Assembly (NCBI GenBank): GCA_934563745.1
Contig: CAKTHE010000026.1
Location: forward strand, 1-30,907
Direction: 5' to 3'
Origin: an uncultured Dysosmobacter sp.
GTDB lineage: Bacteria > Bacillota > Clostridia > Oscillospirales > Oscillospiraceae
Length of the DNA stretch: 30,907 bases
Positions 14,607-22,785 of this stretch are shown piece after piece. The notes under the pieces were generated by a model. The model made no database searches. It was not told the DNA's origin and saw only the letters and a list, made by a program, of their open reading frames with translations. The position numbers and the translations under genes are program-made. Numbering within the stretch: the stretch's first letter is position 1; the number at the start of each line of letters is the position of its first letter.

Positions 14607-16499
14607 TTATTTTGTCAGCAGCTCACACACCAGATCCGTGTAGCCGGAGGGATCATCCAAGGGAAGTCCCGCGATTAGCAGCGCCTGATCGTACAGCAGA
14701 CGGGCGTATTTCCTGGCCGTTTCCGGATCGTCCTGAACCGCCTTTTCCAGGGCCGCAAAGACCGGGTGTGCCGTATTCAGCTCCAGAATCCGGTCGGCAT
14801 GGATGGGCTTGTCCGGCTGCAGGGCATTGAGGTATTTTTCCATTTCGAAGGACAGCCCCTCTCCGGCGGTCAGGCACACCGGGTGCGACTTGAGCACCTT
14901 GGAGGCACGGACCTCCTTTACGTCTTCGCCCAGGGTCTCCTTCACGAAGTCCAGAACCGGCTTTCCGGAGGCTTCGTCGTCCGCCTTAGCGTCTGCATCG
15001 TCCGTCCCCTCCGGATCCTGAGCGTTCAGGGCCGAGCAGAAAGCGTGATCCTGGTAGCTGTGCAGGATCTGGGCGACAAACTCGTCCACCTCTTCAGTGA
15101 AGTACAGGATCTCCGTGCCGCTGTCCCGCAGCCCCTCGATCTGGGGCAGCTTATCGATGACGGCGGGGTTCTCGCCTGCGGCGTAGTAGATGACCTTCTG
15201 ATCCTCTTTCATGCGGGAGACGTATTCGCCGAGGGTCACCGGCTTCTTTTCCGTGGAGGACCAGAACAGCAGCAGATCCGAGAGCTTATCCTTGTCGGCA
15301 CCGTAATTGGCCACTACGCCGTATTTCAGCTGCCGGCCGAAGTTTTTGAAGAAGGTCTCATAACCGGCACGGTCCTCGTTCATCAGCTTCAGCAGGTCCG
15401 CCTTGATCTTCTTTTCCAGATTGGCGGCAATGACCTTGAGCTGACGGTCATGCTGCAAAAGCTCCCGGGAGATGTTCAGGCTCAGGTCCGGCGAGTCCAC
15501 CACGCCCCGGACGAAACGGAAGTATTCCGGAAGCAGGTCTGCGCAGTGGTCCATGATCAGTACGCCGGAGGAGTAAAGCTGCAGCCCGGCCTGGAAGTCC
15601 TTGGAGTAAAAATCAAAGGGGGTTGCGCCGGGAATGAACAGCAGTGCCTTGTAGGTGACGGCGCCCTCCGCCGAAACGGAAATGACCCGCTGGGGCGCGG
15701 TGTAGTCGCTGAATTTATCCCGATAGAATTTTTCGTACTCCTCCTGCTTCACCGAGGATTTCTTGCGCTGCCACAGGGGTACCATGCTGTTGAGCGTCTC
15801 CACTTCCCGATAGGTCTCATATTCCGGCTTATCATCCGGAGACCCTTCTTTTTTGCGGGTCTTGCTGACGGCCATGCGAATGGGGAAGCGGATGTAGTCG
15901 GAATAGCGGTGCACCAGATCCTGCAGCTTCCATTCCTGCAGGAACTCGCTGTACTTCTCGTCATCCGTGTCCGGCTTCAGGTGCATTACGATGTCCGTGC
16001 CGGCGTGGTCCCGCTGGCAGGGGGTGATGGTATAGCCGTCGGCCCCTGCGGACTGCCAGCACCAGGCCTCCTCGCTGCCGAATTTGCGGGTGGTAACGGT
16101 GATCTGATCCGCCACCATGAAGGCGGAGTAGAAGCCGACGCCGAACTGACCGATCACATCGGTGTCCTTGGCCTCCTCGCCGACCTCCTGCTTGAACTTG
16201 AACGAGCCCGAGGAGGCGATCACGCCCAGATTGTTTTCCAGGTCCTCCTTGTCCATGCCGATGCCATTGTCGGAAACGGTGATGGTGCGCGTCTCCGGAT
16301 CGGCCGACAGATCGATCTGAAAGTCTTTGCGGGTCATGCCGACGCTGTCATCCGTCAGGGCCTTGTAGCACAGCTTGTCGCACGCGTCGCTGGCGTTGGA
16401 GATGATCTCCCGCAGGAAAATCTCCTTGTGGGTGTAGATCGAGTTGACCATCAGATCCAGAAGACGCTTGGACTCTGCCTTGAATTGTTTTTTTGCCAT
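14607..16499 (-). CDS. htpG: Chaperone HtpG (Hsp90)
   Basis: 630 residues, full Hsp90 length for bacteria. The N-terminal ATPase domain shows REIISNASDACDKL, DNGIGMDKEDL and GQFGVGFYSAFMV; the middle domain has LNISRELLQ, and a C-terminal dimerisation part is present. It is an ATP-dependent cytoplasmic protein-folding chaperone. The start MAKKQFKAESKRLLDLM at 16499 has AAGGAG about 9 bases upstream; the much longer open frame extending further upstream is not supported. Upstream lies an extended -10 (TGC-TATACT) but no HrcA/CIRCE operator. Confidence 0.96.
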   Translation of the reverse strand: MAKKQFKAESKRLLDLMVNSIYTHKEIFLREIISNASDACDKLCYKALTDDSVGMTRKDFQIDLSADPETRTITVSDNGIGMDKEDLENNLGVIASSGSFKFKQEVGEEAKDTDVIGQFGVGFYSAFMVADQITVTTRKFGSEEAWCWQSAGADGYTITPCQRDHAGTDIVMHLKPDTDDEKYSEFLQEWKLQDLVHRYSDYIRFPIRMAVSKTRKKEGSPDDKPEYETYREVETLNSMVPLWQRKKSSVKQEEYEKFYRDKFSDYTAPQRVISVSAEGAVTYKALLFIPGATPFDFYSKDFQAGLQLYSSGVLIMDHCADLLPEYFRFVRGVVDSPDLSLNISRELLQHDRQLKVIAANLEKKIKADLLKLMNEDRAGYETFFKNFGRQLKYGVVANYGADKDKLSDLLLFWSSTEKKPVTLGEYVSRMKEDQKVIYYAAGENPAVIDKLPQIEGLRDSGTEILYFTEEVDEFVAQILHSYQDHAFCSALNAQDPEGTDDADAKADDEASGKPVLDFVKETLGEDVKEVRASKVLKSHPVCLTAGEGLSFEMEKYLNALQPDKPIHADRILELNTAHPVFAALEKAVQDDPETARKYARLLYDQALLIAGLPLDDPSGYTDLVCELLTK

Positions 16500-16597
16500 A
16501 GAAAGTCGCTCCTTCGCTGTCTTTATGTAACAAAAGAAAGTATAGCACTGTGAACAAAATAAATAATGACCATTCTGTAAATTCCGCATGCAAATGG

Positions 16598-16626
16598 TTG
16601 CTGTTCCGCAGGGTTTCATGTAAAAT
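16598..16626 (+). promoter_or_regulatory. Sigma-70-type promoter for the membrane/zinc-ribbon gene
   Basis: TTGCTG (16598-16603), 17-base spacer, TAAAAT (16621-16626), 54 bp before the ATG at 16680. Confidence 0.65.
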
Positions 16627-16679
16627 GAACTTTTGAAATCAAGCACGCGTGAAAGCGCGGAAAGGGAGTAGCAGACTCT

Positions 16680-17096
16680 ATGGGTGTTCTCTATAAGATC
16701 CGCATGGCGCTGACCCGCCTGATGTACGGACGCAACGGCGTGGATCAGCTGGCGCGCGCCGGCGTATGGACCTGCCTGGTGGTGGAGCTGGTGTCGATGC
16801 TGGTGGTGCGCAAGTGGCCGCTGGCTGGCTCCGTGCTGTATTATGGAAGCCTGGCGGTGTGGATCTGGGTAATGTTCCGGATCTTTTCCAAGAATCTCTA
16901 TAAGCGCCGGGAGGAGAACGGGAAATGGCTGGCCTTTCAGGAGCGGATCGCCGGAAGCCGGGCCCGGCGCGCGGATAAGGAGCATAAATATTTTGTCTGC
17001 AAGCAGTGCAAAACTGTCTGCCGGGTGCCTGCGGGGAAGGGGAAGATCATCATCACCTGCCCCAAGTGCGGGGCCCAGATCAAAGGAAAGAGCTGA
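16680..17096 (+). CDS. Membrane protein with C-terminal zinc ribbon, unknown function
   Basis: 138 residues. Two hydrophobic stretches (about 28-44 and 50-68) are followed by a basic linker (KNLYKRREENGKW, RARRADKEHK) and a C-terminal zinc ribbon with C107-x2-C110 and C127-x2-C130, the sequence CPKCGAQIKGKS closing the protein. The basic linker and ribbon should face the cytoplasm. AAAGGGAG lies about 11 bases before the ATG. I do not recognise a characterised relative; zinc or nucleic-acid binding is only suggested by the ribbon. It is transcribed alone, from its own promoter to its own terminator. Confidence 0.75.
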   Translation: MGVLYKIRMALTRLMYGRNGVDQLARAGVWTCLVVELVSMLVVRKWPLAGSVLYYGSLAVWIWVMFRIFSKNLYKRREENGKWLAFQERIAGSRARRADKEHKYFVCKQCKTVCRVPAGKGKIIITCPKCGAQIKGKS

Positions 17097-17124
17097 TTCT
17101 TCGCGCCTTATGAGCGCGGCAGAA

Positions 17125-17158
17125 GGAGGCGGGGCAAATTGCCCCGCCTCCTTTTTTT
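17125..17158 (+). terminator. Intrinsic terminator
   Basis: GGAGGCGGGGC pairs with GCCCCGCCTCC over the loop AAATT, followed by TTTTTTT. It ends the zinc-ribbon gene; in the other direction the U-run is poor, but the hairpin probably also helps to end the amino-acid ABC operon. Confidence 0.9.
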
Positions 17159-17168
17159 GTACGCATTT

Positions 17169-17897
17169 TTAAAGGACCTTGTCCAAAAAGGTTTTCAGAC
17201 GCTCGCACTGCGGATGCGCAAAAAACTCCTGCGGAGTGTTCTGCTCCATAATGTGGCCGCCGTCCATAAAGAGAACACGGCTGCCGACCTCCCGGGCGAA
17301 ACCCATCTCGTGGGTGACCACTACCATGGTCATGCCGTCGTCAGCCAGCTGCTTCATGACTTCCAGCACCTCGCCGACCATCTCGGGGTCCAGGGCGGAG
17401 GTGGGTTCGTCAAACAGCATGACCTTGGGCCGCATGGCCAGGGCCCGGACGATGGCGATCCGCTGCTTCTGTCCGCCGGAGAGCTGGGCGGGATAGGCAT
17501 CCGCCTTCTCCTCCAGCCCGACCCGGGCCAGCAGCTTCAGCGCTTCGGCATCGGCCTCCTCCTGGCCCATCAGCTTGGTGCGGACCGGCGCCAGCGTAAT
17601 GTTCCGCCGTACGGTCATGTTGGGGAACAGATTGAAATGCTGAAAGACCATGCCGAGCTGTCGGCGCATGATGTTAATGTCGGTCGCCGGATCGGTGATA
17701 TCGGTCCCTTCAAAGGTGATGGTGCCGGATGTGGGCAGCTCCAGAAGGTTCATGCAGCGCAGGAAGGTGGACTTGCCGGAGCCGGACGGCCCGATGATGA
17801 CCACCTTTTCGCCGGGGGCGATGTGCTCTGAAATATCGTCGAGGACCAGATGATCGCCAAAGGACTTGCTCAGATGCTTAACGTCGATCACTTGCAC
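17169..17897 (-). CDS. Polar amino-acid ABC transporter ATP-binding protein (GlnQ/HisP family)
   Basis: 242 residues with Walker [10 protein letters not shown] (36-44), Q-loop [11 protein letters not shown], signature LSGGQ (139-143), Walker [11 protein letters not shown] (161-170) and H-loop [12 protein letters not shown], the last two being typical of GlnQ/HisP/ArtP. The start is GTG at 17897 with GGAGG 4 bases upstream; a second GTG two codons on (17891) is possible. It overlaps the permease gene by 20 bp, so the two are translationally coupled. Function: energy supply for uptake of a polar amino acid. Confidence 0.94.
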   Translation of the reverse strand: MQVIDVKHLSKSFGDHLVLDDISEHIAPGEKVVIIGPSGSGKSTFLRCMNLLELPTSGTITFEGTDITDPATDINIMRRQLGMVFQHFNLFPNMTVRRNITLAPVRTKLMGQEEADAEALKLLARVGLEEKADAYPAQLSGGQKQRIAIVRALAMRPKVMLFDEPTSALDPEMVGEVLEVMKQLADDGMTMVVVTHEMGFAREVGSRVLFMDGGHIMEQNTPQEFFAHPQCERLKTFLDKVL

Positions 17898-18615
17898 GCA
17901 GCCTCCTTTCGAGTTTTCCCTGCAGCCAGGTCATGATCATCACGAGCACCAGATAGATCAGGGCTACGCCCAGCAGGGGGAACATGACGGAATAGGTCTT
18001 GGCGCCCACCGCCTTGGCCGCGTACAGCAGCTCCTTTCCGCCGATGGTGGTGATCAGGGCGGTATCCTTGAACAGCGTGATGAATTCGTTGCTCAGGGAG
18101 GGGAGAATGTTCTTGAACGCCTGGGGGATAATGATGAACCGCATAGTGTCAAAGTATCCCAGGCCCAGGGAACGGCCGGCCTCGCTTTGGCCGATATCCA
18201 CGGACATCAGGCCGCCCCGGACGATCTCGGCCACGTAAGCGCCGGAGTTGATGCCCAGGGCAATGGTGCCGATGATGGTGAAATTCCGGCTGTTGGCGAA
18301 AATCACGCTGCCCATGATCAGCATCTGCACGATCATGGGGGTGCCGCGGATCACCGTGGTATAGATTTTGCAGACCGCGTCCAGGATCCCCAGCACGAAG
18401 TTGCGGTGGCCGGGGCGCTGCTGATCGTGGGCCGTGCGGATCACCGCAACGATTACGCCCAGGGCAATGCCCATCAGCAGGGCCAGAATGGTAACTTCCA
18501 GAGTGGTGCCGATTCCGCTCAGATAAAGCTTCCAGCGTCCCCCGGTCACGAAGGCTTTGGTGAAATCAGCGCAGAATTCCTGCCAAAAAACGTCGAAACG
18601 CGCTCCCACAGACAT
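17878..18615 (-). CDS. Polar amino-acid ABC transporter permease
   Basis: 245 residues with several transmembrane segments. The N-terminal [19 protein letters not shown] is the HisM/GlnP family entry motif, and [28 protein letters not shown] is the EAA loop that contacts the ATPase. ATG at 18615 lies only 1-3 bases after its GAGAGGAG motif, so GTG two codons downstream (18609) is an alternative start. It follows the binding-protein gene after a 74-bp gap containing a terminator-like hairpin. Confidence 0.93.
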   Translation of the reverse strand: MSVGARFDVFWQEFCADFTKAFVTGGRWKLYLSGIGTTLEVTILALLMGIALGVIVAVIRTAHDQQRPGHRNFVLGILDAVCKIYTTVIRGTPMIVQMLIMGSVIFANSRNFTIIGTIALGINSGAYVAEIVRGGLMSVDIGQSEAGRSLGLGYFDTMRFIIIPQAFKNILPSLSNEFITLFKDTALITTIGGKELLYAAKAVGAKTYSVMFPLLGVALIYLVLVMIMTWLQGKLERRLRASDRR

Positions 18616-18640
18616 ACTCCTCTCTCTCTTTGCGTCATAT

Positions 18641-18667
18641 CAAAACAGGCGGCCTTGAAAGGCCGCC
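18641..18667 (-). terminator. Leaky terminator between binding protein and permease genes
   Basis: GGCGGCCT pairs with AGGCCGCC over a 4-base loop, followed on the - strand by TGTTTTG. Placed within the operon, it should let only part of the transcripts continue, giving more binding protein than membrane components. Confidence 0.65.
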
Positions 18668-18689
18668 CGCTTTGGCGTTCGGTGTTGGA

Positions 18690-19514
18690 TTAGGCAGCGG
18701 GGATATACTTATCCACAATGCTCTGCAGCGTGCCGTCAGCCTGCAGTTCGGCAAGAGCGCCGTTCACCGCGTCCAGCAGGGCGGTATTGCCCTTGGCCAC
18801 GCCGATGGCGTAATCCTCGTTGGCAAACTCGGTGTCCAGGATCTTCAGACCGGGATTGGCCTTCACATACTCCTGCGCGGGGGCGTTGTCGATGACCACT
18901 GCGTCGACCTGGCCGTTGACCAGAGCCTGCACGGCGGTGGCACCGTCGTCATAAGCGGTGACATGCTCTTCGCCGTAGCCGCCGTTGTCGGGCGTGTCGG
19001 AGCAGTAGATGTAGCCGGTGGTGCCGCGCTGGGTGCCGATCATCTTGTCGTTGGCCAGATCATCCACGGACTGGATGTCGGAATCCTCGGGGACGATGAC
19101 CACCTGCACGCCGTTGGCATAGCTGGTGGTGAAGTCCATCACCTGGGCGCGCTCCTCGTTGACGGTCACGCCGGCCATCACGATGTCGCTCTTGCCCTGC
19201 TGGACTGCCAGCAGCGCCGCGTCAAAGTCCATGTCGTCCACGACCAGCTCCAGACCCAGCTTGTCGGCGATGGCCTGAGCCACCTCCACGTCGATGCCCT
19301 CAAAGCTTCCGTCGTCAGCAACCATCTCATAGGGCGGGAACTGGGCGTTGGTGGACATGGTCAGCTTGCCATCCTGCACCGTGGTGAGGGTGGAGGCAGA
19401 GCCGGAACCGGAAGCGGCGGAACCGTCCCCGCCGGCGGCGGGCTTATCCGATCCGCAGGCGACCAGGCTCAGGGACATGACCAAAGCCAGCATCAATGCA
19501 AAAAACTTCTTCAT
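18690..19514 (-). CDS. Amino-acid ABC transporter substrate-binding lipoprotein
   Basis: 274 residues from the ATG at 19514, which has AGAAGA about 8 bases upstream; an earlier GTG (19520) is too close to it. The signal peptide MKKFFALMLALVMSLSLVAC ends in a lipobox with Cys20, then a low-complexity Ser/Gly/Ala linker (about 21-42). The mature part is a family-3 solute-binding fold: NAQFPPYEM, FEGIDVEVAQAIADKLGLE, GKSDIVMAGVTVNEERAQVMDFT and GTQRGTTGY (the usual GVQxGTT carboxylate-binding loop). It captures a polar amino acid outside the cell. First gene of the operon with permease and ATPase; the exact amino acid cannot be read. Confidence 0.94.
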   Translation of the reverse strand: MKKFFALMLALVMSLSLVACGSDKPAAGGDGSAASGSGSASTLTTVQDGKLTMSTNAQFPPYEMVADDGSFEGIDVEVAQAIADKLGLELVVDDMDFDAALLAVQQGKSDIVMAGVTVNEERAQVMDFTTSYANGVQVVIVPEDSDIQSVDDLANDKMIGTQRGTTGYIYCSDTPDNGGYGEEHVTAYDDGATAVQALVNGQVDAVVIDNAPAQEYVKANPGLKILDTEFANEDYAIGVAKGNTALLDAVNGALAELQADGTLQSIVDKYIPAA

Positions 19515-19602
19515 GATCACAATCTTCTTTCCTTAAATTTGGGCGGCGCAGGCGGGCCTGCAAAAAAGCCGGCGCCGTGCAGCCGCCGCTCGAACATGCC
19601 TT

Positions 19603-19631
19603 ACCATAGCACGTCTGGTGCACCTTGTCAA
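19603..19631 (-). promoter_or_regulatory. Promoter of the amino-acid ABC operon
   Basis: On the - strand TTGACA (19626-19631), 17-base spacer, TATGGT (19603-19608) with an extended TGC. Transcription would start near 19596, giving an 80-nt leader that contains a GC-rich inverted segment followed by six U (19562-19567). Confidence 0.78.
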
Positions 19632-19729
19632 TGCTTTTTTGAATATTGTGGATAAATATTTAAACACGGCTGTCTGCCGGCCGAAAACGGGAACCGGCCG
19701 CTTCCAACAATAATTTTATAAATCATAAC

Positions 19730-19771
19730 AAAGAATCCGAGCCGGTCCGCCTTTTCGGCGGCCCGACCCGG
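19730..19771 (-). terminator. Terminator of the Na/Pi-cotransporter gene
   Basis: A 15-bp stem with two G-U pairs and one mismatch (CCGGGTCGGGCCGCC with GGCGGACCGGCTCGG) around the loop GAAAA, followed on the - strand by ATTCTTTGTT. Confidence 0.7.
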
Positions 19772-19785
19772 ATCTGTATGGATTT

Positions 19786-21555
19786 TTATTCATTTCCGTC
19801 CGCCGGCCGGACCCGCGGCAGATGATATTTGCGCAGATCGCCGCGCAGCGCTTCCCGGAAGGGAGCATCCTCCTTGACCTCGTGGAGATAGCTGTGGGCG
19901 TTGAGGCCGGAGCGGGCCGCCTCCAGCACGCACACGGCGATGTTGGAGCAATGGTCCGACACGCGCTCCACGTTGGTCAGAAGATCGTTGAGAATAAAGC
20001 CCATCTGAATGGTGCACTGGCCGCTTTGCAGCCGCTCAATATGGCGCAGCCGGATCTCCTCGGTCAGCCGGTCCACGGTCTCCTCCAGCGGTTCGACCAG
20101 AACGGCCTGCTCCGGCGCGCTTTGGTCAAAGCTTGCAAAGGCGGTGTCCAGGGTTTCCCGCAGGGCGCTGAGCAGGATCTTCAGCTCCTCCTGGGCCGGG
20201 GCTGAGAAGTGCAGCGCCTTGTCCCGGATCTCCCGGGCGGACTCCTGAATGTTCAGGGCGTGGTCGCCGATCCGCTCAAAATCCCCGATGGCGTGCAGCA
20301 GCTTGGCGGCTTCCCGGCTGTCTGCCTGGGAAATTCCGTGCTGGGAGATACTGACCAGATAGCTGCCCAGCCGGTCCTCGTAAAGATCCAGCCGGTCCTC
20401 GTTTTCCAGCAGTGTCTGCTCCCGCTTTTCGTCGTAGGTGTCCAGCTGGGCAAGACTGTCCAGAAGGTTCTGGCGGGCCAGATCGGCCATCTTGCGGGTC
20501 AGCGTGCCGCACTCGCTGACGGCAACGCTGGGGGTGCGCAGCAGGCGGGGATCCAGAAAGGCAAATTCGGAAGAGGAGCGTTCCGTCCGGATGACCGTAC
20601 AGGCCAGCTTCTCCAGTTGCCGGGAGAAGGGCAGCAGCAGGGCGGTGGTGCAGAGATTGAAGACGCTGTGGCACATGGCGACGCCCACTGCGTCCGCCGG
20701 CCGGGCCATAAAGGAGATGGGAACCACCGCTCCGACCCCGTAGAAGAGGATCAAAAATACAAGCGTGCCGATGACATTGAAGGAGATATGGATCACCGCG
20801 ACCCGCTTGGCGTTTCGGCTTACCCCGATGGAGCTGAGCAGGGCCGTGACGCAGGTGCCGATGTTCTGGCCCATGATGATGGGGATCGCAACGCCGTAGG
20901 TGACGGAGCCGGTCATCGCCAGTGCCTGCAGAATGGCCACAGAGGCTGCGGAGGACTGAATCAGCCCGGTGAACAGCGTGCCCACCAGCACGCCCAGAAA
21001 CGGATTGGAAAAGGCTACCAGAAGATGCTCGAACTGGGGCATGTCCGCAAGGGGACTCACGGCGCCGGACATCAGCTCCATGCCGTACATCAGGATGGAG
21101 AAGCCCACCATGATCCGGCCAATGTCCCGCCGGCGCTGCTTTTGGGACCCCATGATCAGGATCACGCCCACCAGAGCCACCAGCGGCGAAAAGTTTTTGG
21201 GCTTGAGCATCTGCACAAATACGCTGCTGCTTTGGATCCCGGACAAAGAGAGGATCCAGGCGGTCAGAGTCGTGCCGATGTTGGAGCCCATAATGACCCC
21301 CACCGTCTGCCCAAGCTCCATCACGCCGGAGTTGACCAGGCCCACCAGCATGACCGTCATGGCGGAAGAGGACTGGATGGCGATGGTGATGCCCGCGCCC
21401 AGCAGCAGGCTTTTGATCGGGGTGGAGGTCATGCGCTTGAGGGTGCGCTCCAGCTTGCCGCCGGCCATTTTTTCAAGACTTTTGGACATGACCGTCATGC
21501 CGTACAGGAAAAAGGCAAGACCGCCGCAAAGGGTGAATAAGGAAAAAATGTTCAT
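19786..21555 (-). CDS. Na/Pi-cotransporter family protein with C-terminal PhoU-like domain
   Basis: 589 residues. The N-terminal half has two inverted Na_Pi_cotrans repeats, each with the hallmark QSS motif: QSSSAMTV (61-68) and QSSAASVA (200-207). The C-terminal part, from about residue 345, is helical and PhoU-like (AKLLHAIGDFERIGDHALNIQE, LTNVERVSDHCSNIAVCVLEA, both E-R-x-x-D-H metal-binding patterns). Family members take up phosphate or a similar anion with sodium, and the PhoU part is probably regulatory. ATG at 21555 has AAGGAG 7 bases upstream. Upstream lie 11-bp direct repeats resembling a Pho box. It is a single-gene unit. Confidence 0.93.
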   Translation of the reverse strand: MNIFSLFTLCGGLAFFLYGMTVMSKSLEKMAGGKLERTLKRMTSTPIKSLLLGAGITIAIQSSSAMTVMLVGLVNSGVMELGQTVGVIMGSNIGTTLTAWILSLSGIQSSSVFVQMLKPKNFSPLVALVGVILIMGSQKQRRRDIGRIMVGFSILMYGMELMSGAVSPLADMPQFEHLLVAFSNPFLGVLVGTLFTGLIQSSAASVAILQALAMTGSVTYGVAIPIIMGQNIGTCVTALLSSIGVSRNAKRVAVIHISFNVIGTLVFLILFYGVGAVVPISFMARPADAVGVAMCHSVFNLCTTALLLPFSRQLEKLACTVIRTERSSSEFAFLDPRLLRTPSVAVSECGTLTRKMADLARQNLLDSLAQLDTYDEKREQTLLENEDRLDLYEDRLGSYLVSISQHGISQADSREAAKLLHAIGDFERIGDHALNIQESAREIRDKALHFSAPAQEELKILLSALRETLDTAFASFDQSAPEQAVLVEPLEETVDRLTEEIRLRHIERLQSGQCTIQMGFILNDLLTNVERVSDHCSNIAVCVLEAARSGLNAHSYLHEVKEDAPFREALRGDLRKYHLPRVRPADGNE

Positions 21556-21632
21556 GAAAACTCCTTGCCGGCACGCCGCCACAGGGTGCCGCTGCTTTTT
21601 CTCTTTGTAAGAAATCCGTTAAGCCTGAGTAA

Positions 21633-21638
21633 ATTATA
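21633..21638 (-). promoter_or_regulatory. -10 element of the Na/Pi-cotransporter gene
   Basis: A perfect TATAAT on the - strand, 78 bp before the start codon, without a recognisable -35 at 16-18 bases, as is common for activator-dependent promoters. Confidence 0.5.
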
Positions 21639-21674
21639 AAGAAAAACCGCCCACGGCAGAAGGTCGGGGCGGTT
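21639..21674 (-). terminator. Terminator of the patatin-like gene
   Basis: On the - strand AACCGCCC pairs with GGGCGGTT over a 14-base loop and is followed by TTTCTTT. It directly precedes the TATAAT of the next gene. Confidence 0.65.
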
Positions 21675-21700
21675 AAATCTATGTTAAATCCATGTAAAAT
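21668..21700 (-). promoter_or_regulatory. Pho-box-like 11-bp direct repeats
   Basis: On the - strand ATTTTACATGG and ATTTAACATAG are consecutive 11-bp repeats, followed by a third half-repeat ATTTAAC. TTTAACA-type units with an 11-bp period are the pattern recognised by PhoP/PhoB in many bacteria. They lie 30-60 bp upstream of the TATAAT of a phosphate-transporter-like gene. Binding is inference. Confidence 0.45.
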
Positions 21701-21718
21701 TTTCGGCACGGCGGCCCG

Positions 21719-22570
21719 TCAGCCGCCCCAGAATTCCCGCAGGGCCGGGGCGGCCGTCCGGCCGCGGAGATAGCCATCCTGCCACAGGGCCCGGATCTTG
21801 GAAAGATCCCGCTCCGTCCGGGAGAAGCCGGCTGTGGAATCCGGCGCGATCACAAAGACGCGGCCCTCCCGCTCCAGGGCAAACAGCTGCGCCCGGCTTT
21901 CGTTGTAGGCGTCCACCCGGCGGTGCATGGTGTCCACAAACCGGGGGTAGGCCCGATAGCGCCGCTCAATGAGGTGGATGGTTTTTTCCTCGCTTCGGAC
22001 ATAGTCCCGCTCCCGGGTCAGGATTACCGCCACCCGGTCGCAGCCCTTTTCCAGGGCGCGCTTCCAGGGGATAGCGTCCGAACAGCCGCCGTCCAGATAA
22101 GGCTGGCCGCCCATGTGGATGACCGGGAACAGCAGCGGCAGGGCGCAGGTGGCCTGCAGGACCGTGAAGTGCGCGTCTTGCCGGGGGACGGGCAGATACT
22201 CCGCCGCCCCGGTGTTAAGGTTGGTGACCACCGCCTCGACCTCTCCGGGATAGGCGGCAAAGGCGTCATAGTCAAAAGGAATCAGTTCGTTGGGAATCGT
22301 CTCATAGGCGAATTTCAGGCCAAAGTAGGCCCGGTTGTAAGGATCCAGAAGATTGCGCATCCCCATATAGCGGGGGTCGTCTGCGTAGTGAGTCAGGATC
22401 TGAAGATTGCGCCATTTCTGGCGGGAGAGATAGCTGACGCTGTACGCAATGCCGGCGGAGACGCCGACGGTGTAATCCGGCATCAGGCCCGCGTCCAGAA
22501 ACGCGTCCGTTACGCCGGAGGAAAAAATCGTGCGCAGCGCGCCGCCCTCCAGTACCAATCCAGTTTTCAT
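21719..22570 (-). CDS. Patatin-like phospholipase (RssA/YjjU type)
   Basis: 283 residues. Oxyanion-hole glycine loop GLVLEGGALRTIF (4-16), nucleophile elbow GVSAG with Ser38, and catalytic aspartate in the DGG motif (Asp160, YLDGGCSD), so the Ser-Asp dyad is intact. The family hydrolyses lipid acyl esters; the physiological substrate is unknown. The ATG at 22570 is preferred; ATG at 22582 has almost no space after a purine-rich stretch. Its promoter is probably the extended -10 TGC-TATACT at 22647-22652. Confidence 0.9.
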   Translation of the reverse strand: MKTGLVLEGGALRTIFSSGVTDAFLDAGLMPDYTVGVSAGIAYSVSYLSRQKWRNLQILTHYADDPRYMGMRNLLDPYNRAYFGLKFAYETIPNELIPFDYDAFAAYPGEVEAVVTNLNTGAAEYLPVPRQDAHFTVLQATCALPLLFPVIHMGGQPYLDGGCSDAIPWKRALEKGCDRVAVILTRERDYVRSEEKTIHLIERRYRAYPRFVDTMHRRVDAYNESRAQLFALEREGRVFVIAPDSTAGFSRTERDLSKIRALWQDGYLRGRTAAPALREFWGG

Positions 22571-22646
22571 AAAGCATCCCATCCTGTCTGCGATTTGCAC
22601 CGCTTCGCCCGGCAGCGGGCGCTGCGGTGCCGATGTTCAAACCAAT

Positions 22647-22652
22647 AGTATA
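22647..22652 (-). promoter_or_regulatory. Extended -10 element for the patatin-like gene
   Basis: On the - strand TATACT preceded by TGC; no clear -35. It is 77 bp from the start codon. Confidence 0.45.
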
Positions 22653-22701
22653 GCACGATTCCGGGAAAAGGAAAAGCGCCGGATGAAAAGCCGGGAAGCG
22701 C

Positions 22702-22731
22702 TTGCAAAGGGGCGGCCCGGCCTGTTATAAT
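22702..22731 (+). promoter_or_regulatory. Promoter of the MBL-fold / PepD pair
   Basis: TTGCAA (22702-22707), 18-base spacer, TATAAT (22726-22731), 54 bp before the ATG at 22786. Confidence 0.7.
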
Positions 22732-22785
22732 AGGACCCGTATAAAAGCGGCCCGGAAAGACGGGAGCGGGAAAGGAGTTTTGCCT

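Noticed and set aside
16535..16560. Possible CIRCE (HrcA) operator upstream of htpG
   Set aside because: Only a TAGCACT-like half is present; the second arm of TTAGCACTC-N9-GAGTGCTAA is missing.
16500..16985. Extension of the htpG frame upstream to 16985
   Set aside because: The extension overlaps the promoter and the divergent zinc-ribbon gene and has no Hsp90 similarity; the start at 16499 has a good ribosome binding site.
18709..19655. Two perfect DnaA-box sequences (TTATCCACA at 18709-18717, TGTGGATAA at 19647-19655)
   Set aside because: They are 940 bp apart, one lies inside the coding end of the binding-protein gene, there is no box cluster or AT-rich unwinding region, and one or two chance matches are plausible in this length.
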